In this document: positions 1 to 8,597 of the stretch, one piece after another
Position numbering within the stretch: the stretch's first letter is position 1
Layout of the letters: every line of letters begins with the position of its first letter
From: Paludibacteraceae bacterium
GTDB taxonomy: Bacteria; Bacteroidota; Bacteroidia; Bacteroidales; Paludibacteraceae
DNA: 44,949 nucleotides
Direction of reading: 5' to 3'
NCBI GenBank assembly: GCA_905235505.1
Contig: CAJOMJ010000020.1
Span: forward strand, 1 to 44,949
Program-made: the position numbers and the translations under genes
The notes under the pieces: model-generated
Seen by the model: the letters and a program-made list of their open reading frames with translations, nothing else
What the model was told of the DNA's origin: nothing
Databases searched by the model: none

Positions 1-97
1 GAGGTGATTGAGAAAGGTTGTCAAGGCGGGTGAGACGGGAGATTGAAGCGGGTGGAGGGGGAGAGGAGTGATTATTAGTGGTTATTTAGCGGTTATT

Positions 98-1804
98 ATG
101 AGAGAGAAGACAAAGATAAGTTTGTTGGCACCGGCGAGAGATTTGAGGGTCGGTATGGCAGCCATAGATGCCGGTGCAGATGCGGTGTATGTCGGTGCGC
201 CGGAATTCAGTGCCCGTCAGGCAGCGGGGTGCAGCACTGAAGATATAGAGAAGTTGTGCCGGTATGCCCATCTGTTCGGATGCAAGGTATTAGTGGCATT
301 GAACACGCTACTGACAGACGAGGAGAGAAAGAAGGCGGTAAAGATAGCTTGGGAGGTGTATGAGGCAGGTGCGGACGCACTGATAATACAAGACTTGAGG
401 TTATTGCAGGAGTCTTTGCCACCGATACGCCTACATGCAAGTACACAATGCGACAACAGAACGACGGAGGATGTGCTTGCCCGCGAGAGGCAGGGGTTCA
501 GCAGAGCAGTGCTGGCAAGAGAGCTGACGATAGACGAGATAAGGGAGATAAGACGGAATACGAATATAGAGTTAGAGGCATTTGTACACGGAGCATTGTG
601 CGTTAGTTATTCGGGCAGGTGCTATATGTCGGAGAAGGTATTGGGGAGGTCGGCGAACAGAGGGTGTTGTGCCCAACTGTGCAGATGGCAATACGACCTA
701 TTGGACAAAGACGGCAATGAGTTGGCAAGGCAGAAGTATGTACTATCGCTGAGAGATATGGACAGAAGCAGATACCTGAGAGAGATGTTAGACGCAGGTA
801 TTACGACACTGAAGATAGAGGGGAGGCTGAAAGACGAAGCATACGTGAGAAACATAACTGCGTATTACAGAGGTTTGTTGGACGAGATATTCGAGGAGGA
901 GGATTCAGCATATTGCAGGGCATCGGAGGGTAAGATATATCTTGACTTCACGCCAAACACGGAAAAGACATTCCACAGGTCGGCGACAGAGTATTTTCTT
1001 CACGGCAGAACGGAGAAGATGGCAAACTGGGAAACACCGAAGTCCACAGGAGAAGCAATAGGCAGGGTGAGAGCGAGAGGGAGGAATTGGTTGGAATTGG
1101 AAACGGAGAAAGAGTTGCATAACGGTGACGGGCTGTGTTTCGGCGACAAGGGATTCATGGTTAACAGAGTGGAGGGCAAACGAGTATATCCGAATCAGAT
1201 GCCGGATACAGGGGTCGGAGAGAGCTTATACAGGAATCTTGACACGGAGTTTATAAGAAGATTAGAGCAATCGAGGACGAGGAGAAAGGTGATTACAGAT
1301 ATAGTATTAGAGGAGACGGAGAGAGGGTTCAGACTAAGAATAGGAGAGGCGGCGAAAGAGTTTGAAGCGGAGAAGACAAAGGCGGAGAACGGCGAGCGGG
1401 CGAGAGCGAACACGGAAGCGAGCCTCAGGAAATTAGGTGACACAGTGTTTGAGGCGGGTGAGGTAAGAATAGACACCACGGAGGCATATTTCATTCCGAC
1501 ATCTGTGATAAACGCATGGAGGAGAGAGGTGGTTGAGATGCTGACGAGAATGAGGGAGAAGAGACAACCACGGACAGAAGTGCATAGGGGCAACGGGGGA
1601 GAGAGTCAGGAGATTGAGAAGACAGAAGGAGGAAAGAAGGCACTGATGACCTGCAGATACTGCATATTGAACGAGATGGGAATATGCAGAAAGAAAAGAG
1701 GCAGGAGAGAAGTGGCGGAACCCAAGTATATACGTTCGGGGAAGCACAGGTTTGAATTGGTATTCGACTGCAAGAAGTGCGAGATGCGAGTAGTGGAAGC
1801 ATAA
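98..1804 (+). CDS. Peptidase U32 family protein (RlhA/TrhP/UbiU-like)
   Basis: Member of the U32 family, most of whose studied bacterial members act in RNA hydroxylation (RlhA, TrhP) or O2-independent hydroxylation (UbiU/UbiV) rather than as proteases. The N-terminus LLAPARDL and the signature running from EAFVHGALC to GRCYMS are diagnostic. From the ATG at 98, Cys168 and Cys175 of the signature and Cys190/191/195 of NRGCCAQLCR match positions that bind a 4Fe-4S cluster in UbiU. A C-terminal extension has two more Cys clusters (CRYCILNEMGIC and CKKC). A GTG at 68 would add 10 residues; the ATG at 98 fits the family better. Substrate unknown. Arg codons are mostly AGA/AGG and the strand is very G-rich, unlike genes further right. 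About 568 aa. Confidence 0.9.
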   Translation: MREKTKISLLAPARDLRVGMAAIDAGADAVYVGAPEFSARQAAGCSTEDIEKLCRYAHLFGCKVLVALNTLLTDEERKKAVKIAWEVYEAGADALIIQDLRLLQESLPPIRLHASTQCDNRTTEDVLARERQGFSRAVLARELTIDEIREIRRNTNIELEAFVHGALCVSYSGRCYMSEKVLGRSANRGCCAQLCRWQYDLLDKDGNELARQKYVLSLRDMDRSRYLREMLDAGITTLKIEGRLKDEAYVRNITAYYRGLLDEIFEEEDSAYCRASEGKIYLDFTPNTEKTFHRSATEYFLHGRTEKMANWETPKSTGEAIGRVRARGRNWLELETEKELHNGDGLCFGDKGFMVNRVEGKRVYPNQMPDTGVGESLYRNLDTEFIRRLEQSRTRRKVITDIVLEETERGFRLRIGEAAKEFEAEKTKAENGERARANTEASLRKLGDTVFEAGEVRIDTTEAYFIPTSVINAWRREVVEMLTRMREKRQPRTEVHRGNGGESQEIEKTEGGKKALMTCRYCILNEMGICRKKRGRREVAEPKYIRSGKHRFELVFDCKKCEMRVVEA

Positions 1805-1822
1805 GTAGAATGAGAGATATTA

Positions 1823-1850
1823 AAGCGACTTCGGGTCACCGGAGTCGCTT
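1823..1850 (+). terminator. Hairpin terminator after the U32 gene
   Basis: A 12-bp stem (AAGCGACTTCGG with CCGGAGTCGCTT, one G-T pair) with a GTCA loop begins 18 nt after the stop codon. The following GATTTATAG is only moderately T-rich. Confidence 0.75.
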
Positions 1851-1871
1851 GATTTATAGTAAGATATAGCA

Positions 1872-1926
1872 TAATCACATAGTAATCACATAGTAATCAC
1901 ATAGTAATCACATAGTAATCACATAG
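1872..1926 (+). repeat. Five perfect tandem copies of TAATCACATAG
   Basis: An 11-bp unit is repeated five times without a mismatch at 1872, 1883, 1894, 1905 and 1916. The unit is about one helical turn, so each copy faces the same side of the duplex. It lies between the terminator and the pectinesterase promoter region. Confidence 0.95.
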
Positions 1927-2151
1927 TAAAATTATGATAGACAGGGCATTGAAAGAGCGATGAATCGGGGGTTGTTGAGAGATGAGTTATTGAGGGGTGA
2001 GGACGCTGGTGGAGAGTGGTCGGGGGAAAGTGACGGAGAGTTGGGTGAGGAGGGTTGGGAGTAGAGAGAAATGGAGACAGAAGATGCGGGAGAATTAAAG
2101 ATAAGAGATATAATTCGTCAGAAAATACACATTATATAAATAATAAGATAG
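1927..2151. other. Gene-free purine-rich spacer
   Basis: No plausible gene was seen. From about 1960 to 2105 the plus strand is almost entirely G, A and T with runs such as GGGGGAAAG and GGAGGGTTGGGAG. The composition continues that of the flanking genes and of bases 1-97. Confidence 0.6.
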
Positions 2152-2160
2152 TAACTTTGC
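2152..2160 (+). promoter_or_regulatory. Probable -7 box upstream of the pectinesterase gene
   Basis: TAACTTTGC matches the Bacteroidetes -7 element TAnnTTTG. No TTG box is seen at the usual 20-bp spacing, so the call is tentative. It would give a leader of about 250 nt before the ATG at 2418, in which no convincing gene is seen. Confidence 0.5.
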
Positions 2161-2417
2161 AACGTGGAAGAAGGCGGGGGTGCGATATGTGAGTGAGGAG
2201 GGGGATTCAGGAGAGACGCAGAGAGGGGCGACACAGATTATAAGGCTGAGAAAGGGAGATTGGAGGATGTTGGAAAGATATGGGGAGCCATAAGAGAGCA
2301 GACAGATGACTTTAACAAAGCGGATAGACAGTCATGATAAAGCACATTGATGACCACAATCAAGCAGACTGACAGTCAGAAAAAAGCATAAAGATAACCA
2401 TAAAAAAACACAAAGAT

Positions 2418-5400
2418 ATGAAGAAGACATTAGTAATGTTTGCCACGATGCTGGCAACCGTAGTGAGTGCTCAGAAGGTTCAGGTATGGGACTTCGGGGC
2501 AGAGAAAATGGATGAGACGAAGTATGAGAACATGCTTACTGTGGACGAGATAAACTCGTGGTACGGGAGTAGCATAGAGGCAGGCAGCAATAATGTGAGC
2601 ATTGGCAGTTTCACGGCTTCGTCGGGGGTGAACCTTGTATTCAACGGCGCTGGGAAGAATAATCACAGGATAAGGACAACGAACGAGGCGATAACGAGAT
2701 GGGACGAGAAGTCGCTGAAAGATGCGGGAGGTGCAGAATATAAGGGCTATATATATTCGAATGCAAGTTCTACGCCGGATGTATATATAGAGCAGAGTTT
2801 TGAGGCAGGAGACAAGATAGAGTATATAGTAGGTTCGAACGGCGGGGCGGAGACGTATGAGTTCTTGTCACCGAGCGGTAAGAAGGTACAAGGCAAATAC
2901 AGTGCAGCAGCAAAGGCGGAGAAACTGACGTTTTATGCAGACGAGACAGGCAAATACAAGTTGTACGGTCTTGACGAGAAGTTAGTAGTAGCGAGGATAC
3001 TGAGGACACCTGTACAGATGGGCACGTTGAGTGGCAGTGTGTCTGTTCCGACGGGAATGCCGGCAGGTTACGGACTGATATTCACAAACATGAGCACAGA
3101 GTCAGAGACCGTGGCAACACCTGCGAGCGGCGAGTACAGTGTGCAGTTAGCTTTGGGTTACGAATATGAAGTGAGTCTGAAAGATGCGAACGGATACGTG
3201 GTAAGCAGCAACAAGACAGTGAACTTCACTGCCGACAACCAGAAGTTTGACATTACGATAACGGGTGTAGAGTTAGTGACGGTGAGCGGCACCATAACGG
3301 GTCTGCCGGGCACGGAGTTAGCGAAGTTAGAGGTAGAGTTTGAGATGCCGGCGGGTAAGAGCTACATACCCGAGCTGACAATAGACCGGACAACGGGTGC
3401 ATACAGTATGGTATTGGAGAAGGACGTGGTATATAACCTGACGATGCTGAACGTGAACGACTATGAGACAAGTTGGAAGATGGTGACAGCCTCGGCAGAT
3501 ACAAACGACACAGAGATACCTTTCACATTGAAAGCGCGTTACGGAGTGACGATAGTGCCAACGGGGGCGACTGCGGCGGACTTGGCACAGGCAGTGTTCA
3601 CGTTTACGAGACTTGACGACGGGTATGTATATACATTCACGGGGACGAGCGGAATAGAGTTGCGTGACGGTGTCTATACGGTGAAGGCAAGCAACACGGG
3701 AGTATATGTGCAGTTGCTGACTGCCAACCTGAGAATAGAGGGTGCCGCAGCAAGCATACAGATAGACTTCACGGCAGATATAAGCGAGTGGATATTCAGC
3801 GATGCCGACTTCACGGGCGGCGGATATACGGACACGAAGGCGGCTTACACATACAAGACGCTGGAGTTTACGGGTTGCAAATCGCACAACGACACATATC
3901 TTTACGCAGGAAACGGGGCAGAGATAAAAGTGCCTGTACAAGGAAACAGCATAGTGACGGTGAACGCCTGCTACGAGTACCATCTGATGGTAGGTGCCGA
4001 CACGCTTGGCGATGCGAAGACCGGCAGCACTGGTCAGATAGACGCACTGACATACGCATATAACGGTGCAGCGGGATACGTGACAATCAGCGCAACAGGC
4101 ACTTGCTACATCAACAGCATACGGGTTGACAAGGTGGCAGAATACAGAGAGACTCTGACAGTAGGCAAGGGCAAGGACTATGAGACGATAGGAGAGGCGA
4201 TAGAGGCGATAGGTCAGATGAAGCGCACAGGCGACGAGAGAGTGACGGTGCTCATTGAACCCGGTAACTACGAGGAGATGCTGAGAATAAAGAGTGATAA
4301 CATCACGCTGAAGAACGCATCGGCTACACCAAGTCTGGGTTTGAAAGACGGAGGTGTGAACATAGACGAGAACGCGGTGAGAATCACGGGTTATTACGGT
4401 CACGGCTACAACTACTATTCGATGAACGCCGACTACAAGTGGGACGAGCGGACGCTGCGCGTGAACAAAGCCAACGGATATGAGAGTGTAGTGAACACAG
4501 GAGGAAGCAGTACGACATACTGGAACTCGACGGTGGTGGTATATGGGGACAACTTCGAGGCAGAGGGTATCATCTTCGAGAACTCATATAACCAATATAT
4601 CTCGAAGAAGGAGAGCGAAGACGTGGTAGTGGAATCGACAGGTTCGAAGGGAGTGAGACCGACAGACGAGGGCAATACGAGTGTGCAGAACCGCTCGTAC
4701 AGAGAGAGGGCATGTGCATTAGCCTTTGCGAAGGGGAGTGACAAAGGGTTCCTGAAGAACTGCAGGATAGTAGGCAGGCAGGATGCGATATTCGGCGACA
4801 ACGACGTGCGCGTGGCAATAGACGGCGGCATACTGAACGGAGCATGCGACTATATCTTTGGCGGCATGACGCTGGCAGTACGTGGAGCCGAGTTGGCAAT
4901 GCTTGTGACATCTGACAAGAACGATGTGGCATACCTGACAGCGAGCAAGACCAACAGCGGTACACGCGGGTATCTGTTCTGGGAATGCACGGTTACATCG
5001 GCAGAGCCCGGAGTGGATATGGTGGAGACAGCAACGGCGCAACCCGGCCTTTGGGGCAGACCATGGGACAAGAATGCTGAGACCGTGTTCTACAACACGA
5101 CAGTGGAAGCCAACGGAAGCAGTTCGCTGATACAGCCTGAAGGATGGAATGACGGATTAGTAGCCGGCGGCTCGGAGCGGTCGTACGAGTATGGCACAAA
5201 AGAAGAAGCGGGAGTGGACAACAGTGGCAGTCGCGTAAGTTGGGCGACCGTGCTGACCGAACCCACCCTACCCGACGGCACAAAGATTAGTCTGATAAAC
5301 TTCACAAAGGGTAAAGACGGTTGGAATCCGTTTGACGAGAAGGAGGACGAGACGGGTGTCATCAATGTGGTGACGAGTCAGGACAAAGTGAGTAAAGTGA

Positions 5401-5471
5401 TGATAGACGGCAACATATACATAGTACGAAACGGAAGAATGTATAATATCGCCGGCATGGAAGTAAAATAG
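2418..5471 (+). CDS. Secreted multidomain pectinesterase (CE8)
   Basis: Predicted extracellular pectin methylesterase, removing methyl esters from homogalacturonan. Residues 1-19 are a signal peptide (cleavage after VVSA). Residues 20-200 form a beta-rich module of unknown type; about 200-450 hold three similar Ig-like or carboxypeptidase-regulatory-like repeats (each opening near SGSVSVPTG, SGTITGLPG or GVTIVPTG); about 454-575 is a second beta module; about 577-895 is the CE8 beta-helix. CE8 motifs are present: GNYEE, RQDAIF with Asp789, CDYIFG with Asp811, and LWGRPW with Arg881 and Trp883, so the core looks catalytically intact. The C-terminus (NIYIVRNGRMYNIAGMEVK) resembles a short tail common on secreted Bacteroidales proteins. 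At 1017 aa it is far longer than single-domain CE8 enzymes. No susC/susD pair is in view. Confidence 0.9.
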   Translation: MKKTLVMFATMLATVVSAQKVQVWDFGAEKMDETKYENMLTVDEINSWYGSSIEAGSNNVSIGSFTASSGVNLVFNGAGKNNHRIRTTNEAITRWDEKSLKDAGGAEYKGYIYSNASSTPDVYIEQSFEAGDKIEYIVGSNGGAETYEFLSPSGKKVQGKYSAAAKAEKLTFYADETGKYKLYGLDEKLVVARILRTPVQMGTLSGSVSVPTGMPAGYGLIFTNMSTESETVATPASGEYSVQLALGYEYEVSLKDANGYVVSSNKTVNFTADNQKFDITITGVELVTVSGTITGLPGTELAKLEVEFEMPAGKSYIPELTIDRTTGAYSMVLEKDVVYNLTMLNVNDYETSWKMVTASADTNDTEIPFTLKARYGVTIVPTGATAADLAQAVFTFTRLDDGYVYTFTGTSGIELRDGVYTVKASNTGVYVQLLTANLRIEGAAASIQIDFTADISEWIFSDADFTGGGYTDTKAAYTYKTLEFTGCKSHNDTYLYAGNGAEIKVPVQGNSIVTVNACYEYHLMVGADTLGDAKTGSTGQIDALTYAYNGAAGYVTISATGTCYINSIRVDKVAEYRETLTVGKGKDYETIGEAIEAIGQMKRTGDERVTVLIEPGNYEEMLRIKSDNITLKNASATPSLGLKDGGVNIDENAVRITGYYGHGYNYYSMNADYKWDERTLRVNKANGYESVVNTGGSSTTYWNSTVVVYGDNFEAEGIIFENSYNQYISKKESEDVVVESTGSKGVRPTDEGNTSVQNRSYRERACALAFAKGSDKGFLKNCRIVGRQDAIFGDNDVRVAIDGGILNGACDYIFGGMTLAVRGAELAMLVTSDKNDVAYLTASKTNSGTRGYLFWECTVTSAEPGVDMVETATAQPGLWGRPWDKNAETVFYNTTVEANGSSSLIQPEGWNDGLVAGGSERSYEYGTKEEAGVDNSGSRVSWATVLTEPTLPDGTKISLINFTKGKDGWNPFDEKEDETGVINVVTSQDKVSKVMIDGNIYIVRNGRMYNIAGMEVK

Positions 5472-5936
5472 ATCTGGCATTAAGAGCAGCGTTGTCGGGA
5501 TTGGCAGAGGTCAGTGTGAGAGATGCTTATTATGCCTGTGGGCGCGATTGGCATCTGAGTTCGCAACGGGATAAGTGCCGACTACATACATAGTGCCACT
5601 TTTGCGACTGCAAAGGTATAGTGAACATATATACCTGCGACAGGGTCTATTATGACCTCCTCAAAGAGACATCCGTCGGCGAGCATTTTGGCCTCGAAGT
5701 TGTCACATTTGTTGTCAAACTAAAGATATTCTAAAATCCTTTCTAATATTTCCTCTCAGCAGAAACATGATGCAAATGAGCATAATCCAGCTCTGTGCAT
5801 CATGTTTGTGTAATTGCGGCATGTTTGCACGGTTATTTACTTTGCAACAAAAACATGGATTCTCTACCCCTTTATACAGATATATCTCGCAGATAGGAGA
5901 AACAACATAATCAGTACGGGAATCATACCAAAGTTT
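5472..5936. other. Intergenic region without a convincing gene
   Basis: The stretch holds a long inverted repeat (5763-5807) but no persuasive coding sequence. A 34-codon minus-strand frame (5582-5686, beginning MLADGCLFEEVIIDP) looks protein-like in composition and could be a gene remnant, but nothing confirms it. TTACTTTGC at about 5836 is one base off the -7 consensus, and only a 13-codon frame follows it. Confidence 0.5.
5763..5807. repeat. Perfect 12-bp inverted repeat, 21-nt loop
   Basis: AAACATGATGCA (5763-5774) is exactly complementary to TGCATCATGTTT (5796-5807). No T-tract follows on either side, so it is not a classical terminator. It may be a protein-binding site or an RNA hairpin. 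Confidence 0.8.
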
Positions 5937-5957
5937 GAGAGGTGACGGTGGCGGGTC
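5937..5957 (+). repeat. Degenerate copy of the GAGACGTGAC palindromic repeat
   Basis: GAGAGGTGACGGTGGCGGGTC matches the left half well and the right half poorly. A second poor match (GCCGTGAGGGTGGTGCGTA, continuing to TATACG) lies at 6021-6045. Confidence 0.5.
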
Positions 5958-5980
5958 AAAACAAGTATTTAGTTTTCATT

Positions 5981-6006
5981 GAGACGTGACAATGTTGCGT
6001 CTATAC
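5981..6006 (+). repeat. Dispersed palindromic repeat (type description)
   Basis: The family consensus is about 26 bp: GAGACGTGACAGTGTCGC followed by GTCTCTAC. The first 23 bases fold into a roughly 10-bp stem (GAGACG with CGTCTC outside, GTGAC with GTCGC inside) and a 3-nt loop. All clear copies in the window lie between genes or touch gene ends. This copy has AATGTT in the centre and ends CTATAC; with its CATT prefix it nearly matches the copy at 6143. Confidence 0.85.
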
Positions 6007-6060
6007 AAAGAAAAACAGGAGCCGTGAGGGTGGTGCGTATATACGGAAAATTATTATTTT

Positions 6061-6083
6061 AGTACTTGGTATTGCAAGGTACT
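6061..6083. promoter_or_regulatory. Imperfect palindrome, possible PadR operator
   Basis: AGTAC at 6061 and GTACT at 6079 are perfect arms; TTG and CAA inside also match, with a 1-nt offset. The palindrome covers the -33 element of the padR promoter. PadR proteins commonly repress their own promoters, so an autoregulatory operator is a reasonable inference. Confidence 0.5.
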
Positions 6084-6102
6084 GAAATTATTCGTACCTT
6101 TG
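6072..6102 (+). promoter_or_regulatory. padR operon promoter
   Basis: TTG at 6072-6074 and TACCTTTG at 6095-6102 are spaced by exactly 20 bp, a textbook Bacteroidetes sigma-ABfr promoter. The expected leader of about 125 nt contains one dispersed repeat copy. Confidence 0.85.
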
Positions 6103-6142
6103 CAGCGCAAAACAAGACAAAGACATTGTTTTCGGAGTCATT

Positions 6143-6168
6143 GAGACGTGACAATGTCGCGTCTATAC
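6143..6168 (+). repeat. Dispersed palindromic repeat in the padR leader
   Basis: The copy reads GAGACGTGACAATGTCGC then GTCTATAC. It lies between the predicted transcription start and the padR start codon, so it would be transcribed as a 5' UTR hairpin. Confidence 0.85.
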
Positions 6169-6233
6169 AGGTAACAAACTATAGACAAGAACAATAATGT
6201 CTGACAGACAGGACATCTGAACATTACACTGAC

Positions 6234-6566
6234 ATGGCAGACTACACGACAGACAACATAAAATCGCAGATGCGCAAAGGTTTACTTGAGTATTGCACCC
6301 TACTCTGTTTGAGTAAGGGCGAGGCATATACAAGTGAGATACTCACAATACTTCAGCAAGCAGACCTACTTGTGGTAGAAGGTACACTCTACCCTCTGCT
6401 GTCAAGAATGAAGACAAACGGATTGTTGGAATACCGTTGGCAAGAGAGCCCTACCGGTCCGCCACGCAAGTATTACAAGATAACAGCAACGGGAGAAGAA
6501 GTGCTCAAAGAGTTGAACAAAGAATGGGGCGCAATAACGGCATCGGTGAACAAGATGTGCGGTTAG
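6234..6566 (+). CDS. PadR family transcriptional regulator
   Basis: Small (110 aa) winged-helix protein of the PadR family, a DNA-binding repressor type. The N-terminal helix MRKGLLEYCTLLCLS, the recognition segment VEGTLYPLLSRMKTNGLL (about residues 48-65) and the wing with GPPRKYYKIT are typical; there is no C-terminal effector domain, as in the short PadR-s2 class. It is first in an operon with two PspC-domain genes, a recurrent Bacteroidetes arrangement, and probably controls that operon through the palindrome at 6061-6083. The signal it senses cannot be read from the sequence. Confidence 0.93.
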   Translation: MADYTTDNIKSQMRKGLLEYCTLLCLSKGEAYTSEILTILQQADLLVVEGTLYPLLSRMKTNGLLEYRWQESPTGPPRKYYKITATGEEVLKELNKEWGAITASVNKMCG

Positions 6567-6590
6567 AAACAAAATGAATTACGGATGTTT

Positions 6591-6619
6591 GGAGACGTGA
6601 CGGCGGGGCGTCCACACGA
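6591..6619 (+). repeat. Dispersed palindromic repeat, diverged copy
   Basis: GGAGACGTGACGGCGGGGCG then TCCACACGA, 25 nt downstream of the padR stop codon. The inner arms no longer pair well. Confidence 0.65.
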
Positions 6620-6629
6620 GAATAAACAG

Positions 6630-6655
6630 AGGATGTGACGGTGTCACGTATATAC
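6630..6655 (+). repeat. Dispersed palindromic repeat
   Basis: AGGATGTGACGGTGTCACGT then ATATAC. The inner GTGAC/GTCAC arms are perfect while the outer arms have diverged. Confidence 0.75.
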
Positions 6656-6669
6656 AAAACCAACAACAA

Positions 6670-6696
6670 GAGACGTGACAGTGTCACGTATATACG
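6670..6696 (+). repeat. Dispersed palindromic repeat
   Basis: GAGACGTGACAGTGTCACGT then ATATACG. It is the third copy in the padR-pspC gap, 25 nt before the pspC start codon. Confidence 0.85.
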
Positions 6697-6720
6697 AAAA
6701 AACAACAAAACAATATAATT

Positions 6721-6918
6721 ATGGAAAAGAAATTACGCAAGTCACAGAACAAAATGATAGCCGGCGTATGTGCAGGCATAGGGGAATATATGGATATAGA
6801 CCCGACCATCGTCAGAGTGTTATATGCCACATTAGCAGTTTTCTGTGCCTGTTTCCCAGGACTGATACTCTACATCATTCTGTGCATTATAATGCCCGCA
6901 CCGGAAGTAAAGTATTAA
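6721..6918 (+). CDS. PspC domain protein, minimal 65-aa form
   Basis: This is a bare PspC domain: basic N-terminus, the GVCAGIGEYMDIDPTIVR motif (about residues 15-32) and one hydrophobic segment (about 33-57) predicted to span the inner membrane. PspC proteins of the phage-shock system sense or help manage envelope stress; in Bacteroidetes they often sit beside PadR regulators. It is not followed by other psp genes. Dispersed repeats flank it on both sides (6670-6696 and 6929-6956). Confidence 0.92.
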   Translation: MEKKLRKSQNKMIAGVCAGIGEYMDIDPTIVRVLYATLAVFCACFPGLILYIILCIIMPAPEVKY

Positions 6919-6928
6919 GCGTCAAACA

Positions 6929-6956
6929 GGAGACGTGACGGTGTCGCGTCTCTACG
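6929..6956 (+). repeat. Dispersed palindromic repeat, closest to consensus
   Basis: GGAGACGTGACGGTGTCGCG then TCTCTACG keeps both outer and inner arms. It lies between the two PspC-domain genes. Confidence 0.9.
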
Positions 6957-6976
6957 AGAATAAAACATGAGATAAT

Positions 6977-8576
6977 ATGAATACAACATTGACAATCAAC
7001 CTTGCAGGTAATGCATTCTATATAGACGAGGATGCATATACCACTTTGAAACATTATCTTGAGAACATAGAACACAACCTTGGCAACGACACCGACAAGA
7101 AAGACGTGATGCACGACATAGAAGCACGTATTGCGGAGTTGTTTGCTGACATGCGCAGGCAGAGACACGTGGATGTAATCACGCTGAGCATGGTGAAAGA
7201 AGTGATGGCACAATTAGGCAGACCCGACGACTTTAAGGAAGAACCTGAAGGCAGTACACCTGTCGGAGAGCAGAAGAAAGGACACCACAAGAAAGTATAT
7301 CGCGACACACAGAATAAACTCATAGGCGGTGTGTGCGCAGGCCTGGGACACTGGGTGGGAATAGACGCAATATGGGTACGACTGATTTTCATACTTTGTC
7401 TGCTTCTGTGGGGCATTACCCTGCCCATATATATTGTTCTCTGGCTAATCATACCTGAGGCAAAGAGTGCGGCACAACGTCTTGACATGCGAGGCGAAGA
7501 GCCTACAGTGGAGAACATACAGAAGGAGGTGGAGGAAATGAAGTTGAGACCTGAGAACAGCGGCAGCGGATGTCTCGGTACAGGTCTCAAGATAATAGTA
7601 TGGCTTATAGCAGGGTTCTTCCTCGTGATTGCAGCAACCATATTCTATGCCTTGTTTGCAGGAGCAATAGCGCTGCTTCCGGTCGGGTTCATAGGCATAT
7701 TCTTCACTCATGGCAGTTGGGTAACAGCTTTGCTTGCAGTGCTCATAGTATTGGTTATAGGTCTGCCGGTGTTCGTTTTGGTATATGCTATTGTCAAGTC
7801 TATCAAACCTGACGGCAGACTTTCACCTACAGTGATGTGGATTTGTCTCGTGCTGTGGCTTGTAGCGGCAGCAGGCAGTGTAGGTTTGGGAATATACGAG
7901 ATAGTAACTAACGAAGGCATACAGGAAGCATTGATTGACCCTGACGGATACGAACCATGGGACGAAGATGACGAAGCACTGACTCCTTCGGCACTGCAGT
8001 TAGGTGCATTTCATTCGGTGGTGGTAAGCGGTGCAGGCAAAATCACAATCACTCAGGCAGAAGAGCAGTATGTGACCACAGATGCGGGCAAGCGCAAAGG
8101 GTTTAGTGCAGTAGTTGAAGACAGCACACTCACAATCAGCATGGGTAAGAAAGGAGGCAAGATGTGGATACAGGTGCCCGAACTGAAGAGGTATAGATGT
8201 TACGGGTGCATCTACAGTGAATACACAAGGTACTCTCAGTTGCGAACATCTCGGGATAACGGCATCGGGTGCGAGCAAGATAGATATGAGGGTGGAGGCT
8301 ACGGCTGTAAGTGTGGATGCCGACGGTGCGAGCAAGGTGGAGTTGGAGGGCAACACTCACAGGCTAAAGGTAAGTGCCACAGGTGCAAGCAAAGTGGATA
8401 CGCAAAATATGAGTGCCAATATAGTAGATGCGGAGGCATCGGGGGCAAGCAAGATAGAGGTTATTGCCACCGACAGTCTGAGAGCCGAAGCATCTTCAAT
8501 GAGCAAGATAGGGTATGAGGGCAGTCCTCATGTCAGCGTCAGCAAGTCCTCCGGCGGCAAAGTATGGCATAAATGA
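6977..8576 (+). CDS. PspC and DUF2807 (GIN) domain membrane protein, frameshifted
   Basis: Envelope protein. Residues 1-105 are a soluble N-terminal region; 106-165 a PspC domain (IGGVCAGLGHWVGIDAIWVR plus a membrane segment); about 205-310 further hydrophobic segments; from about 345 a DUF2807 head domain. The reading frame changes at 8192: up to Arg405 (8189-8191) it is frame 2, then the DUF2807 continuation (IDVTGASTVNTQGTLS, later repeats such as ASGASKIDM) is in frame 3 from 8193. Deleting the T at 8192 restores a continuous protein of about 532 aa ending at 8576. Read as given, the first frame stops at 8518 with an out-of-frame, Cys-rich tail. No slippery heptamer is present, so sequencing error or a real mutation is more likely than programmed frameshifting. 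Confidence 0.85.
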
Positions 8577-8597
8577 CGAAGAACGGCAAGCGACATG

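Noticed and set aside
1872..1926. CRISPR array
   Set aside because: The 11-bp units are directly adjacent without spacers and no cas genes are present.
8217..8576. Independent small gene
   Set aside because: It is the out-of-frame continuation of the DUF2807 domain of the preceding gene; the protein similarity starts upstream of its ATG, at 8193.
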